A stretch of 64,000 bases of DNA from Emticicia sp040253585 (GTDB lineage: Bacteria > Bacteroidota > Bacteroidia > Cytophagales > Spirosomataceae): contig NZ_JBELAU010000015.1 of the NCBI RefSeq assembly GCF_040253585.1, positions 62,001 to 126,000 on the forward strand, written 5' to 3'. How positions within the stretch are numbered: position 1 is the first letter of the stretch; the number at the start of each line of letters is the position of its first letter. Positions 33,864-44,234 of this stretch are shown piece after piece. The translations under genes were made by a program, and so were the position numbers. The notes below the pieces were generated by a model. The model worked only from the letters and a program-made list of their open reading frames with translations, did not search any database and had not been told where the DNA came from.

Positions 33864-35744
33864 TCAATCTGGAATACTGTAATCAAACTTAATTCCTTCG
33901 ATTTCTTTCTCTTCTTTAATCAATTCATTCTCATACGGGAAGTTTGATTCTGGTGTAGCTGAGAAAGGAATATTCTGAGGAATAAAATCAACATCAGAAC
34001 CTGGCTTGCTGTAATCATAAGGCCAACGATAAACAGCAGGAATTTCTCCTTCCCAGTTACCATGACCAACATTTACAGGTGTTGTCCACTCCAAAGTATT
34101 TGATTTCCATGGGTTTTGAGTTGCTTTTTTACCCCAGAAAATCGAATAAAAGAAGTTAAATAAGAAGATAATATTTGCAGCAAATACAACAATTGCAGCA
34201 ATTGTACTTACCTGTGCTAAATCTTGGTATTTATTTGTAAAATCAAATCCTGTGTAAGCATAATATCTTCTTGGGAAACCAGCAATACCCAAGTAGTGCT
34301 GAGGGAAAAATACCATATAAGCACCGATGAATGTAATCCAGAAATGAATATATCCTAATGTACTATTCATCATTCTACCAAACATCTTTGGGAACCAGTG
34401 ATAAACACCTGCAACCATTCCGAAGAATGCAGCAGAACCCATTACAAGGTGGAAGTGAGCAACTACAAAATATGTATCGTGTAATTGAATATCTAATGCA
34501 CTATTACCTAAAATGATACCAGTTACACCACCTGAAACAAAGAATGAAACTAAACCAATTGAGAACAACATCGCAGGAGTAAAGATGATATTACCTCTCC
34601 ATAATGTAGTAATATAGTTAAAGCCCTTCACCGCAGATGGGACTGCAATAATCAAGGTTAAAAGTGTAAATACTGAACCTAAGAAAGGATTCATACCTGT
34701 CATAAACATATGGTGAGCCCATACGATAAAGGCTAAGAACATGATACCCAACATTGAGAAAATCATCGCTTTATAACCAAAGATTGGTTTTCTTGCATTT
34801 GTAGCAATAATTTCAGATGTCATACCCAATGCAGGCAAGATAACGATGTAAACTTCAGGGTGACCTAAGAACCAGAATAAGTGTTGGAACAAAATTGGGC
34901 TACCACCTTGATTAGGAAGTGCTTGTCCGTTGATATAGATATCTGACAAATAGAAACTTGTGCCAAAACTACGGTCAAAAATCAATAATAATGCGGCAGA
35001 CAATAATACAGGGAATGACAAAATACCTAAGATAGCGGTAAATGTAAACGCCCAAATTGTTAGAGGCATTTTATCAAAAGTCATACCTCTGGTACGTAAG
35101 TTGATTACAGTAGTTACATAATTGATACTACCCAATAAACTTGACATAATGAAGATTGCCATACTAATTAACCACATTGTCATACCCGTACCTGAACCTG
35201 GTGCTGCATCTGGCAAAGCACTCAATGGTGGATATACAACCCAACCACCACCAGCAGGGCCATCTTGAACAAACAATGAACAGAACATGATTACACTTGA
35301 CAAGAAGAACAACCAATACGATAACATATTGATAAACCCTGATGCCATATCTCTTGCTCCAATTTGAAGCGGAATCAAGAAGTTAGAGAATGTACCACTC
35401 AAACCTGCAGTCAATACAAAGAATACCATGATAGTTCCGTGCATTGTAACCAAAGCAATATAATAATTAGGATCTAACTTACCTGCTTCATCAAACCATC
35501 TCTCACCTAAAATTGGTTTTAACCAACCCAAATCAATGCCAGGGTATCCTAATTGTAAACGGAATACCAATGATAAAAAACCACCAATTAAAGCCCATAC
35601 GATACCCGAAATCAAGTATTGCTTGGCAATTACTTTATGGTCCTCAGAGAATATATATTTCTTTATAAAACTCTGTGGCTCGTGATGCTCATGTGCTTCA
35701 TCATGTCCGTGAACATGAGTATCTGCGTGTGCTACTGCTGCCAT
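33864..35744 (-). CDS. coxA: Cytochrome c oxidase subunit I
   Basis: Catalytic subunit of the aa3-type oxidase. The 626-residue product has a His-rich N-terminus (HADTHVHGHDEAHEHHEP) and twelve or more helices. Catalytic features: the low-spin heme ligand region (ALVTMHGTIMVFFV), WFLGHPEVYIVILPALGM (CuB His, cross-linked Tyr, and the D-channel Glu of type A1), WAHHMFMTGM (two CuB His), and LHDTYFVVAHFHLVMG (heme a3 and a ligands). The C-terminal segment is longer than average and polar. It lies between coxB and ctaA. Confidence 0.97.
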   Translation of the reverse strand: MAAVAHADTHVHGHDEAHEHHEPQSFIKKYIFSEDHKVIAKQYLISGIVWALIGGFLSLVFRLQLGYPGIDLGWLKPILGERWFDEAGKLDPNYYIALVTMHGTIMVFFVLTAGLSGTFSNFLIPLQIGARDMASGFINMLSYWLFFLSSVIMFCSLFVQDGPAGGGWVVYPPLSALPDAAPGSGTGMTMWLISMAIFIMSSLLGSINYVTTVINLRTRGMTFDKMPLTIWAFTFTAILGILSFPVLLSAALLLIFDRSFGTSFYLSDIYINGQALPNQGGSPILFQHLFWFLGHPEVYIVILPALGMTSEIIATNARKPIFGYKAMIFSMLGIMFLAFIVWAHHMFMTGMNPFLGSVFTLLTLIIAVPSAVKGFNYITTLWRGNIIFTPAMLFSIGLVSFFVSGGVTGIILGNSALDIQLHDTYFVVAHFHLVMGSAAFFGMVAGVYHWFPKMFGRMMNSTLGYIHFWITFIGAYMVFFPQHYLGIAGFPRRYYAYTGFDFTNKYQDLAQVSTIAAIVVFAANIIFLFNFFYSIFWGKKATQNPWKSNTLEWTTPVNVGHGNWEGEIPAVYRWPYDYSKPGSDVDFIPQNIPFSATPESNFPYENELIKEEKEIEGIKFDYSIPD

Positions 35745-35780
35745 GTTTATATTATTAGTTTAAATAATTTAGATTGAATT

Positions 35781-36914
35781 TTATCTTAATGATGTAACTG
35801 TCGGCAAACTTGTTCCCAATGATGCTGTTGTACTGTCAGGAGCAGCTTCAGATGGGAGATATTTCATTGCTTTAGCTTTCAAACTTGCTGGAACTTTCTC
35901 TAAAAACTCTGGCTTACTTGCTAACAATGATTTTTGCTCTTTTTTCCATTTTTCATAATCTGCTGGTTCGTCAACAACTAAGATTAACTTCATTGCGAAG
36001 TGACTTCTTCCACAAACCTCTGTACATGCAATCTCATATTTGAAGTCAGGATTACCTAATTCTCCTTGCATATCAGCAGTACTTTTATCTGCTATAAACC
36101 AAAACTTTGTAGGCATACCTGGTACAGCATCCATTTTAACTCTCATGTGAGGGATAAATACACTATGCAATACATCTCTTGCTCTGATTTTCAACAATAC
36201 TGGTTTTCCTTTTGGAATGTGCAATTCTGAACTATTTGTAAAGTCATCAAATGAATTTTCATCAGTAAAGTCAATACCAAACTCGTTACCAGCGGCATCA
36301 TCAATTAGTTTATAGTTATAGTTTCCTAATTTACCATTATCAACGCCACCATATCTAACCTGCCATCCGAATTGTTTTCCCATAATTTCTATCACTTCAG
36401 CATCTTTTGGAGCTTCTGACATAACTTTATTCCAAACTTTCAAACCTGTAAATACTAAGGCAGCCATAACAACTGCAGGAATTAAAGTCCAAACAATTTC
36501 AAGTGTATTATTATGCGGGTAGAAATGAGCTACTCTATTTTTATTGTAGCGATACTTCAATGGGAAATAAAATAAAACTGAGTTAACTATCAAAAACGAA
36601 GCCGTTACAACAGCCATTCCAAACCAAAACCAAAAATCAGTTTCTTTTCCGTGTACAGATGATGCCGATGGAATATCTCCAAATGCCATCAAAAAGTCCT
36701 TTTTAGCATAAATAAATGACCAAAAAATACCAATAACACTCAAAATCCAGAAAACAAATAGACCAATAGCATTAATATTATTTGCACTATCTGCCATTTC
36801 ATCATTTTGTTCTGAATCACCCTTTACTCCCTTTAAGAGAGTTTGTGTTTTTGAAATTACCAAGATGGTAAGAACAATAAACACAATTGCTAAAGCTACA
36901 ATCAATAATGTCAT
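35781..36914 (-). CDS. coxB: Cytochrome c oxidase subunit II with CuA site
   Basis: Accepts electrons from cytochrome c through the binuclear CuA centre. The 377-residue product has an extra N-terminal hydrophobic helix and linker (about 1-45), then two more helices (about 50-70 and 95-120), and after NNTLEIVWTLIPAVV a cupredoxin domain. CuA ligands are in DVLHSVFIPHMRVKMDAVPGM and CTEVCGRSHFAMKL (Cys, Glu, Cys, His, Met). No C-terminal heme c domain, so this is not a caa3-type subunit. The extra first helix is usual in Bacteroidota homologues. Confidence 0.95.
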   Translation of the reverse strand: MTLLIVALAIVFIVLTILVISKTQTLLKGVKGDSEQNDEMADSANNINAIGLFVFWILSVIGIFWSFIYAKKDFLMAFGDIPSASSVHGKETDFWFWFGMAVVTASFLIVNSVLFYFPLKYRYNKNRVAHFYPHNNTLEIVWTLIPAVVMAALVFTGLKVWNKVMSEAPKDAEVIEIMGKQFGWQVRYGGVDNGKLGNYNYKLIDDAAGNEFGIDFTDENSFDDFTNSSELHIPKGKPVLLKIRARDVLHSVFIPHMRVKMDAVPGMPTKFWFIADKSTADMQGELGNPDFKYEIACTEVCGRSHFAMKLILVVDEPADYEKWKKEQKSLLASKPEFLEKVPASLKAKAMKYLPSEAAPDSTTASLGTSLPTVTSLR

Positions 36915-36992
36915 GTTACTAAATAATTTACAAGTTTGAATACTTTAAACCCTTGTATATAAAAAAGAATGTTCAACGAAATTGTTTTAAAA

Positions 36993-38330
36993 TTAAATAT
37001 CGTGGTGCATACTTTCTTCTAAGAATGGGTGATTTTTTGGATAAAGGTTTGCTTTAGAAAGTTCATTTGCAACAAAATAAATAAATAAAGATGCAAAAGT
37101 TAGAGTAGTTCCCCACTCAATAATACCAATGCCACCTTGGTCTTTAGCAATACCTGGCATGTGCATTTGGTAAAAATCAAACCAGTGACCAATGATAACA
37201 GAAACACTACCTAATTTCAAGAACGTTGGTCTTCTTTTTGAATTTCTTGCCATTAAAATCAAGAATGGGAAGAAGAAGTTTAGTAGCAAACTAATGTGGA
37301 ATGGCCACCAATATCTACCTTGAAAACCTGTGAAACGCTCACGGAAATAAATTGTTTCTTCTGGTAAGTTAGCATAAAATATTAACAAATATTGCGAGAA
37401 CCACACATAAGTCCAGAATACAGAAAAACCGAAAATGAATTTTCCTAAATCGTGTAAATGGCTTTCATTAACAATTTGCAAGTATCCTTGGTCTTTCAAT
37501 AACAAGATAATTAACATCATTGTTGCTAAACCAGCAACGTGCCAGCTTGCCAAGTGATACCAACCAAACATTGTTGAGAACCAGTGTGTATCAATTACCA
37601 TTGATAAATCCCAAGCCGAAGTTGATGCTGTCACAGCGAAGAACACCATAAAAAGTTTTGAAGCATTACGGCCTTTGTAATAGTTTTCTAAACCACCCAT
37701 TTCATCTTCTAAAAGCGAGTATTTACGGATAGCTTTCCAACCAAAGTACCATACGACCACATAAGCAATTAAGCGTATGAAGTAAAAAGGTAAGTTCAAA
37801 TACCATGCTTTTCCAGCAATAATTTTATCATAATGTTCACTTGCTGGGTCCATTATACCATCATGCGTCCAGTGCATTACAATGTGACGAGTTGATGGAA
37901 GAGCCATTAAAATGATTAAAATAACCCCTGGAACAATTACAAATGATGGCATTGCTTCAGCTACACGTTTGATTGATGAAGACCAACCTGCTTTAGCAAT
38001 ATAGTTATAAGCAATAAAAAATGCTCCAACTACTGAAATTCCAAGGAAGTAAACACTATTCATCCAAATATTTGCAATAATTCTTGCAAACAAAGTTGCA
38101 CCGTGTTCGCCACCATGCTCTGAATGACCTGCAGCTTCGTGTCCTGCAGCGGCGTGTTCGCCACCATGCGATTCCCAAACACCAATTGACCAGCCTTTTG
38201 ATAGTAAGAATGAACCAATTGCTACTAACGCAACACCTATCAATGCTGCAATGATTAGATTGCGTTTGGTTTCAGATTTAAACTCAAATCTTTCTTCTGT
38301 AGAAGGAATTTCGTGAGTATTGTGAGCCAT
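36993..38330 (-). CDS. actF: Alternative complex III subunit ActF
   Basis: Integral membrane quinol:cytochrome c oxidoreductase subunit. The 445-residue protein has a His/Glu/Gly-rich stretch after the first helix (ESHGGEHAAAGHEAAGHSEHGGEHG) and about ten membrane segments related to ActC. Conserved regions include NSVYFLGISVVGAFFIAYNYIAKAGWS and TRHIVMHWTHDG. ActF and ActC form the paired NrfD-like membrane arms in the Flavobacterium and Rhodothermus complexes. It closes the act gene set and precedes coxB. Confidence 0.9.
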   Translation of the reverse strand: MAHNTHEIPSTEERFEFKSETKRNLIIAALIGVALVAIGSFLLSKGWSIGVWESHGGEHAAAGHEAAGHSEHGGEHGATLFARIIANIWMNSVYFLGISVVGAFFIAYNYIAKAGWSSSIKRVAEAMPSFVIVPGVILIILMALPSTRHIVMHWTHDGIMDPASEHYDKIIAGKAWYLNLPFYFIRLIAYVVVWYFGWKAIRKYSLLEDEMGGLENYYKGRNASKLFMVFFAVTASTSAWDLSMVIDTHWFSTMFGWYHLASWHVAGLATMMLIILLLKDQGYLQIVNESHLHDLGKFIFGFSVFWTYVWFSQYLLIFYANLPEETIYFRERFTGFQGRYWWPFHISLLLNFFFPFLILMARNSKRRPTFLKLGSVSVIIGHWFDFYQMHMPGIAKDQGGIGIIEWGTTLTFASLFIYFVANELSKANLYPKNHPFLEESMHHDI

Positions 38331-38439
38331 TTTCTTTAAATTTGAACCCTTATACTTAAAGGGTGTTAATAAATGAAATATCTTTATACTTAGCCCCGAG
38401 AAGGGTTTTCCACCATTTAAGTGGATAGCATTTATAATA

Positions 38440-39054
38440 TTAGTTACCTAATTGCAATCTGTGTACGTAATGTACAATTTTCCAACGCTCCTCTGGATTT
38501 ACCTGTGAAGCATGAGACCACATACGACCTTTTCCATGAGTAATTACGTGGTAAATATGACCGTCGTTCATATTTTTGTAGGCATCCGATGCATAGTTTG
38601 GTACACCTTTATACACTTTACCAACTGCACCATCGCCAGCACCTTTTTCTCCATGACAATGTAAACAGTTTCTTTCGTATAAAACTTTTCCTTCTTCTTC
38701 AGCCTTTTCAGACCACGGAATAGGGTTTTTCAACGAAACCTCTGCTACTGCAATACTATCTTTCGGTAAATTATAGACCATCAAATCGTTTACAACTGTA
38801 CTATCATCTTGCAAGAATGATGTTTGATAATTAGCACGAGCAACTGTTCCTGCAACTGGTGAACGCATATTTTTACCATCTGCATTAATGTTATTTTCAC
38901 GCCATTGCGACAACGGTTCGTATGCACGAGAGTTGTACATGTTAGGAGCAAACTCCCAACCAGTACTATTATTATCGTTACAAGATGTCAATACAACCGT
39001 TGAGAAAGTTGCGATTGATAATGCAAGCGAAATATTTTTGAATGAAACCTTCAT
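38440..39054 (-). CDS. actE: Alternative complex III subunit ActE, monoheme cytochrome c lipoprotein
   Basis: A 204-residue protein with a lipoprotein signal (STVVLTSC, lipidated Cys near residue 25) and one heme c site, CLHCH, in VLYERNCLHCHGEKGAGDGAVG. A Met-containing distal region follows (HGKGRMWSHASQVNPEERWKIVHYVHRLQ). It likely passes electrons from the ActA hemes towards soluble or oxidase-bound cytochrome c. An N-terminal segment resembling RSPVAGTVAR is typical of ActE. Confidence 0.92.
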   Translation of the reverse strand: MKVSFKNISLALSIATFSTVVLTSCNDNNSTGWEFAPNMYNSRAYEPLSQWRENNINADGKNMRSPVAGTVARANYQTSFLQDDSTVVNDLMVYNLPKDSIAVAEVSLKNPIPWSEKAEEEGKVLYERNCLHCHGEKGAGDGAVGKVYKGVPNYASDAYKNMNDGHIYHVITHGKGRMWSHASQVNPEERWKIVHYVHRLQLGN

Positions 39055-39088
39055 TTTTAAATTCTTTGAATTGATAAACAGATAAATG

Positions 39089-39610
39089 TTATACTTCTTT
39101 CACATTTACTTCTGAAGCACCTGATTCTTTCAATAATTTTGAAATTTCAGTCTCTGATAACTTATTTTTTGCAAGGTCAATTGCTACTACAAATTTATCA
39201 TCAGTACTTCTAACATCAAATATGATTGGCTTTGCTGTTGGGCCTAAATCCTCCATAAAGAAAAATGTAAATGACATACCAAACGCTGCCAAAAGCACAG
39301 TAAGCTCAAATACAATTGGAATGTTTGTTGGAAATGGGAAAAAGTTTTTTCCACCAACATTGATTGGCCAATCAACACCCATTGTCCAAAACGTGAGCAA
39401 TAAAGCACAACATGTACCCGTGATACCGAATAAGAAAGCGGCAACGCCCATTCTTGGGAAGCTATAACCTAACGCTCTGTCAAGACCGTGTACGGCAAAA
39501 GGTGTATATGCTTCATGAATTTTAACACCTTGGTGTCTTATGTCTTCGACTGCGTGAAGTAACTCATCGCCATCGTCAAAAACTCCTACTAAATATTTGC
39601 TATCTGCCAT
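39089..39610 (-). CDS. actD: Alternative complex III subunit ActD (DUF3341)
   Basis: A 173-residue protein: a soluble N-terminal domain (LVGVFDDGDELLHAVEDIRHQGVKIHEAYTPFAVHGLD, a ferredoxin-like fold in known structures), two membrane helices (about 57-82 and 97-122), and a C-terminal soluble domain repeating the fold (DKFVVAIDLAKNKLSETEISKLLKESGASEV). This is the DUF3341 arrangement of ActD. It has no cofactor motif and helps join the membrane and peripheral parts. Confidence 0.92.
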   Translation of the reverse strand: MADSKYLVGVFDDGDELLHAVEDIRHQGVKIHEAYTPFAVHGLDRALGYSFPRMGVAAFLFGITGTCCALLLTFWTMGVDWPINVGGKNFFPFPTNIPIVFELTVLLAAFGMSFTFFFMEDLGPTAKPIIFDVRSTDDKFVVAIDLAKNKLSETEISKLLKESGASEVNVKEV

Positions 39611-39638
39611 TTTTAATGAATGGTTAAAAAAGTCTTTA

Positions 39639-41018
39639 TTAAACCGTTGTTTTTTTCTTTTCTGGGTATTTCTCAGAAGATGATTTCAATACTGATTTTA
39701 CCTCTGCCATGTTGATAACTGGTAAGAACTTAGCAAATAAGAAAAACGCTGTAAAGAAGAATCCGAAAGAGAAAATATAGTCAGAAATATCACCCATACG
39801 AGGAGTAAAATATGTCCAGCTTGATGGTAAATAATCACGGTGCAATGATGTCACGATGATTACAAAACGTTCAAACCACATACCGATATTTACAACAACA
39901 GCCATTACGAAAGAAACAAGGATGTTTTCACGAACTTTCTTGAACCAGAATAATTGCGGAGAAAGTACGTTACAAGTCATCATCGCCCAGTATGACCACC
40001 AAAGTGGACCAGTAGCACGATTAATGAAAGCATACTGTTCGTATTCTACACCAGAATAAGCTGCAATAAAAAACTCTGTGATATAAGCAATACCTACAAC
40101 TGAACCTGTTAAAGTGATGATTTTATTCATCAAAGAGATATGCTCAAGTGTCACGTAATCTTCCATTTTGTAAACAACTCTTGTTACCAACATCAAGTTT
40201 TGAACCATTGCAAAACCAGAGAAGATAGCACCCGCAACGAAATACGGAGGGAAGATTGTTGTGTGCCAGCCAGGAATAACTGACGTAGCAAAGTCAAAAG
40301 ATACGATTGTGTGTACTGAAAGTACAAGTGGTGTTGATAAACCAGCCAAAATCAAAGAAACATCTTCGTATCTTGCCCAAGCTCTTGCTCCACCTGTCCA
40401 GCCGATGGCTAATGCACCGTAAACTTTCTTACGAGTACCAGTTGCACGGTCACGGATAGTTGCTAAATCTGGAATTAAACCAATGTACCAGAATAAACAT
40501 GATACTGAGAAATATGTCGAGATTGCAAAAACGTCCCAAACCAATGGAGAGTTAAAGTTTACCCATAATGAACCAAAAGTATTTGGCAATGGAAGGGCAA
40601 AATAAGCTAACCAAGGGCGACCCATGTGCATTACGATAAATGAAGCTGCACAAATAACGGCAAAGATTGTCATCGCTTCAGCGGCACGGTTGATTGATGT
40701 TCTCCATTTCTGACGGAATAATAATAATACCGCAGAGATAAGCGTACCGGCGTGACCAATACCTACCCACCATACGAAGTTGGTGATATCCCACGCCCAA
40801 CCTACTGTTTTGTTAAGACCCCAAACTCCAAGACCTTCCCACCATGTCCAGAATACCCAAGCAGCACCATAAAGGAGTACTAACACTGAAATTCCGAAAA
40901 CGATTTTCCATTCTTTGGTTGGTTTTCCCTCAACCTGCTTACAAATATCTTCAGTCACATCGTGGTAAGACTTACCATTAAGTACTAAAGTTTCTCTTAT
41001 TGGTGAAACTACGTGCAT
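39639..41018 (-). CDS. actC: Alternative complex III subunit ActC (NrfD family)
   Basis: A 459-residue polytopic protein of the NrfD/PsrC family with about ten membrane segments. GWAWDITNFVWWVGIGHAGTLISAVLLLFRQKWRTSINRAAEAMT is the conserved quinol-site region. ActC is thought to bind menaquinol near the FeS clusters of ActB. It stands between actB and actD in the expected order, and the length is usual. Confidence 0.95.
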   Translation of the reverse strand: MHVVSPIRETLVLNGKSYHDVTEDICKQVEGKPTKEWKIVFGISVLVLLYGAAWVFWTWWEGLGVWGLNKTVGWAWDITNFVWWVGIGHAGTLISAVLLLFRQKWRTSINRAAEAMTIFAVICAASFIVMHMGRPWLAYFALPLPNTFGSLWVNFNSPLVWDVFAISTYFSVSCLFWYIGLIPDLATIRDRATGTRKKVYGALAIGWTGGARAWARYEDVSLILAGLSTPLVLSVHTIVSFDFATSVIPGWHTTIFPPYFVAGAIFSGFAMVQNLMLVTRVVYKMEDYVTLEHISLMNKIITLTGSVVGIAYITEFFIAAYSGVEYEQYAFINRATGPLWWSYWAMMTCNVLSPQLFWFKKVRENILVSFVMAVVVNIGMWFERFVIIVTSLHRDYLPSSWTYFTPRMGDISDYIFSFGFFFTAFFLFAKFLPVINMAEVKSVLKSSSEKYPEKKKTTV

Positions 41019-41082
41019 AGTTTTATTCTTTTGAGATATTTATTTTTAATTTTCTATTTAAACTGCAAAGCAAACCTTCTAA

Positions 41083-44000
41083 TTATGAATGATGTGCTTC
41101 TTTCTTTTCAGCGTGAGCTGCTTTTGCAACGCCATCTTTGTTACGGATTTTCGTCAAGTAGTTCATTTGTGGTTGAACGTTGATTTCTTCCAAAACGTGG
41201 AAAGCACGGCCTTCTTTCTCAACAGCTAAGATTTTTGATACTTCTGATTCTGCATCAAGCATATCGCCAAATGTGATTGCATTTGTTGGACATGATTGTG
41301 AACAAGCTGTTTGGATTTCTCCATCTACTGGGCGACGACGCTCTTTTTTCGCTGTTAACTTACCAGCTTGGATACGTTGAACGCACATTGAACACTTCTC
41401 AATAACACCACGTGAACGAACTGTTACGTCTGGATTTAACACCATACGACCTAAGTCGCTATTCATGTGATAATCGAAATTATCGTTTTCAAAATATTTG
41501 AACCAATTGAAACGACGTACTTTATATGGACAGTTGTTGGCACAATAACGAGTACCGATACAACGGTTATAAGTCATTTGATTTAAACCTTCAGAGCTGT
41601 GAGTAGTTGCCAATACTGGACAAACCGTTTCACAAGGAGCGTTTGAACAGTGCTGACACATCATTGGTTGGAATACAACCTCTGGGTTCTCAGCAGCAAT
41701 TTCTAATTCTCTGTAACCACCGATGATACCTTTTTCTGCTAAAGCCTCATCATGACCCATTTCTGAGCTATAATAACGGTCGATACGAATCCAGTGCATC
41801 TCTCTTGCACGAGCAACCTCAGCTTTACCAACTACTGCCACGTTATTTTCAGCTTGGCAACTTACCAAACAAGAACCACAACCTGTACAGCTATTCAAGT
41901 CGATAACCATTCCCCAGCTATGGTTTTTCTTTTCGTGACCATTCCAAAGTGTGATTTGGTAAGGTGCTTTTTCACCTTCTGAAGTTCCGATTTTTGGCTC
42001 GAAACGTCCAGCTTTCACATCTTTTACATATTCACCCAAAACTGACTCTTGTACAACAGCCGTACGGCCCATGATTGTATTTTGAGTTTGTGTTTGAGCG
42101 AGTGTATATCCGTCTTTTATTTTTTCGATTTTTACATCGTTTGCCCAATATTGCCCATTGGCAACTAAAGGATAAACATTTGCTCCTGTATTTCCAGATT
42201 TTCCAGCAGCAGTACGGCCATAACCTAAAGCTATTGAGATTGTACCGTTTGTTTGGCCAGGTTGAATCAAAACAGGGATTCCACCTTCTAAATCTGTACT
42301 TGTACCTACAACTTTTTTGCCACCTACTGTCAAATTTACGATGTCGCCTTGAGCAATACCTAATTCATTAGCAGTTTTTTGTGAAACTGCGACTACGTTT
42401 TCCCAAGTAACTTTAGAAATTGGGTCTGGCATTTCTTGCAACCAAGGATTATTTGCTTGCAAACCTGTACCGATTGCTACCGATTCGAAGATAGAAACCT
42501 CAATACCTGCACCTTTTACTTGAGCAATTGAAGCAGCGGCTGCATCAACATTTCCTGCAAAGCTTGCACTTGATGCTATTGTACCAACTGCTGGCTCATA
42601 AATACCATCGTGTAGTGCTTGTACCCAAGATTTTCCGCTAAGAATATTTTTACTCCAATTTGATTTTAAGTAAGCGTGATAATCAGCGTTCAAACCAGCC
42701 CAAGTCAATAAGCTTGATTGTGGTTGACGAGTATCGAAAATCAAAGAGATTGTTGGCTGTGTAAGAGAGTAGAAACCTTTTTTAGGTTCTGCATCATTCC
42801 ATGACTCTAAATAGTGAGGAGCTGGAGCGATATATTTACATTTTGAAGCTGTTTCGTCTGCACGGTCAGCGAATGAGATTGTAGTTGCAACTTTCGATAA
42901 TGCTTCTCCTAATTCAGCACCTCTTGCGTGGTCATAAACTGGATTAGATAAGAAAATTGCAGTACTTACTTGTCCACCTTTCACTTCGTTGATAAAAGCT
43001 GTCATTTCAGCATCATTACCTTGACGGTAATTTACTGGAGTGCCTAAATCAATCGTTGTACCGTAGCTACCGAGTAAACTGTTGATAGCATTAACAATTG
43101 TTTGTACGGCTGGGTTGTTTGAGCCAGATACTACTAAAGCAGCACCTTTGGCAGCGATAAGGTCTTTCGCACACTTATCTAAATTTTGTGTTTCAACCGC
43201 AGTACCAGAAACAGCTTTTCCACCTAAAGCGGCAGCTATTTTATTGTATAATGCGATGGCAACAGCACCTTCTTGTGAAGGCTTAATCATCCCTCTGTAA
43301 TCGGCCGAAGCACCTGTGATTGTCAAACCAGTTTCAAATTGGTAGTGACGAGACATTGTGTTTTTGCCATTTTTACCGCTTCTCAATTTACGAGTAACAG
43401 CCCATTGACCAGCAAATGTATTTGGAGCAATCCAAGTTCCTAAGAAATCGGCATTGATACCAACAATAACATTTGCCTTACTGAAATCGTAAGAAGGAAT
43501 AACTGCTTGACCGAAAGACTCAGCATTGGCTTGTACAATAGCGTAAGATGAATTTGCATCATACGTTATGTGTTTAGCGGTTGGGTATTTTGCGGCAAAA
43601 TCTGCAATTACTTTCTTAGTTGTTGGAGAAAGAATTGTATTTGTTACGATACGGATGTTTCCACCTTTAGCAAGTGCTGCGATAACTTCCTTATCTAATT
43701 CTTCCCATTTTATATCTGAACTACCCTTTTTAGGTGCTTTCAATTTTTCGTTGTCATACAAGCTCAATACTGAAGCATGTACTCTGGCGTTTACAGCACC
43801 TTTTGTAATAGATGAAAGTTTATTTCCTTCTATTTTAACAGGACGACCTTCACGTGTTTTTACTAAGATACTGCAATAATCACCGCCTTCTGAATAAGTA
43901 GATGCGTACCAGTTTGGAATACCTGGCTCTACACTCTCTGGTTTATTTAAGTAAGGGATAGCCTTACGAACTGGAGCGTCGCAAGCAGCCAATGATACTG

Positions 44001-44163
44001 CTGCCACACTAAAGCCTAACACTTTCAAGAAGTCACGGCGGTGAGTTGGTTCGACAGTATCGATGTCATCTAAATTAAATTCACGATTGGCATTTTTTAC
44101 AAACCCAATGTCGTTTTTCAACTCCTCAACCCCTTTCCAATATTTTTTATTAGTGTTTTCCAT
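41083..44163 (-). CDS. actB: Alternative complex III subunit ActB, molybdopterin-oxidoreductase-like with FeS domain
   Basis: A 1026-residue fusion. The N-terminus carries a twin-arginine motif (RRDFLK) followed by a lipobox-like SLAAC near residue 60, so it is exported folded and probably lipid-anchored. Residues about 70-740 are a molybdopterin-oxidoreductase fold without visible cofactor ligands, as in known ActB. Residues about 760-990 carry ferredoxin motifs: CTGCGSCLVSC, CQHCSNAPCETVCP, CIGTRYCANNCP and CSMCVQRIQAGK with CSQSCP, enough for four FeS clusters. It conducts electrons from quinol to the ActA hemes. Confidence 0.95.
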   Translation of the reverse strand: MENTNKKYWKGVEELKNDIGFVKNANREFNLDDIDTVEPTHRRDFLKVLGFSVAAVSLAACDAPVRKAIPYLNKPESVEPGIPNWYASTYSEGGDYCSILVKTREGRPVKIEGNKLSSITKGAVNARVHASVLSLYDNEKLKAPKKGSSDIKWEELDKEVIAALAKGGNIRIVTNTILSPTTKKVIADFAAKYPTAKHITYDANSSYAIVQANAESFGQAVIPSYDFSKANVIVGINADFLGTWIAPNTFAGQWAVTRKLRSGKNGKNTMSRHYQFETGLTITGASADYRGMIKPSQEGAVAIALYNKIAAALGGKAVSGTAVETQNLDKCAKDLIAAKGAALVVSGSNNPAVQTIVNAINSLLGSYGTTIDLGTPVNYRQGNDAEMTAFINEVKGGQVSTAIFLSNPVYDHARGAELGEALSKVATTISFADRADETASKCKYIAPAPHYLESWNDAEPKKGFYSLTQPTISLIFDTRQPQSSLLTWAGLNADYHAYLKSNWSKNILSGKSWVQALHDGIYEPAVGTIASSASFAGNVDAAAASIAQVKGAGIEVSIFESVAIGTGLQANNPWLQEMPDPISKVTWENVVAVSQKTANELGIAQGDIVNLTVGGKKVVGTSTDLEGGIPVLIQPGQTNGTISIALGYGRTAAGKSGNTGANVYPLVANGQYWANDVKIEKIKDGYTLAQTQTQNTIMGRTAVVQESVLGEYVKDVKAGRFEPKIGTSEGEKAPYQITLWNGHEKKNHSWGMVIDLNSCTGCGSCLVSCQAENNVAVVGKAEVARAREMHWIRIDRYYSSEMGHDEALAEKGIIGGYRELEIAAENPEVVFQPMMCQHCSNAPCETVCPVLATTHSSEGLNQMTYNRCIGTRYCANNCPYKVRRFNWFKYFENDNFDYHMNSDLGRMVLNPDVTVRSRGVIEKCSMCVQRIQAGKLTAKKERRRPVDGEIQTACSQSCPTNAITFGDMLDAESEVSKILAVEKEGRAFHVLEEINVQPQMNYLTKIRNKDGVAKAAHAEKKEAHHS

Positions 44164-44193
44164 ATAACCCTAAATCCCGAAGGGACTTTATTT
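44164..44193. repeat. Short G/C palindrome between actA and actB
   Basis: CCCTAAATCCCGAAGGGAC just upstream of the actB start codon contains a TCCCGAAGGGA hairpin. It resembles other intergenic G/C blocks of the window; being inside an operon it may be an mRNA stability element. Confidence 0.35.
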
Positions 44194-44234
44194 TTTTCTG
44201 TAAAAACTTAATTTCCTTTTATTAAACTGGGGTA

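Noticed and set aside
42075..42371. Forward open frame of 98 codons within actB
   Set aside because: It is antisense to actB; the many forward frames through 33-45 kb are shadows caused by the codon bias of the reverse genes.
41083..44163. A true molybdenum-cofactor enzyme
   Set aside because: The fold resembles molybdopterin oxidoreductases, but the FeS-domain fusion and the act gene order identify ActB, which in characterised complexes lacks the cofactor.
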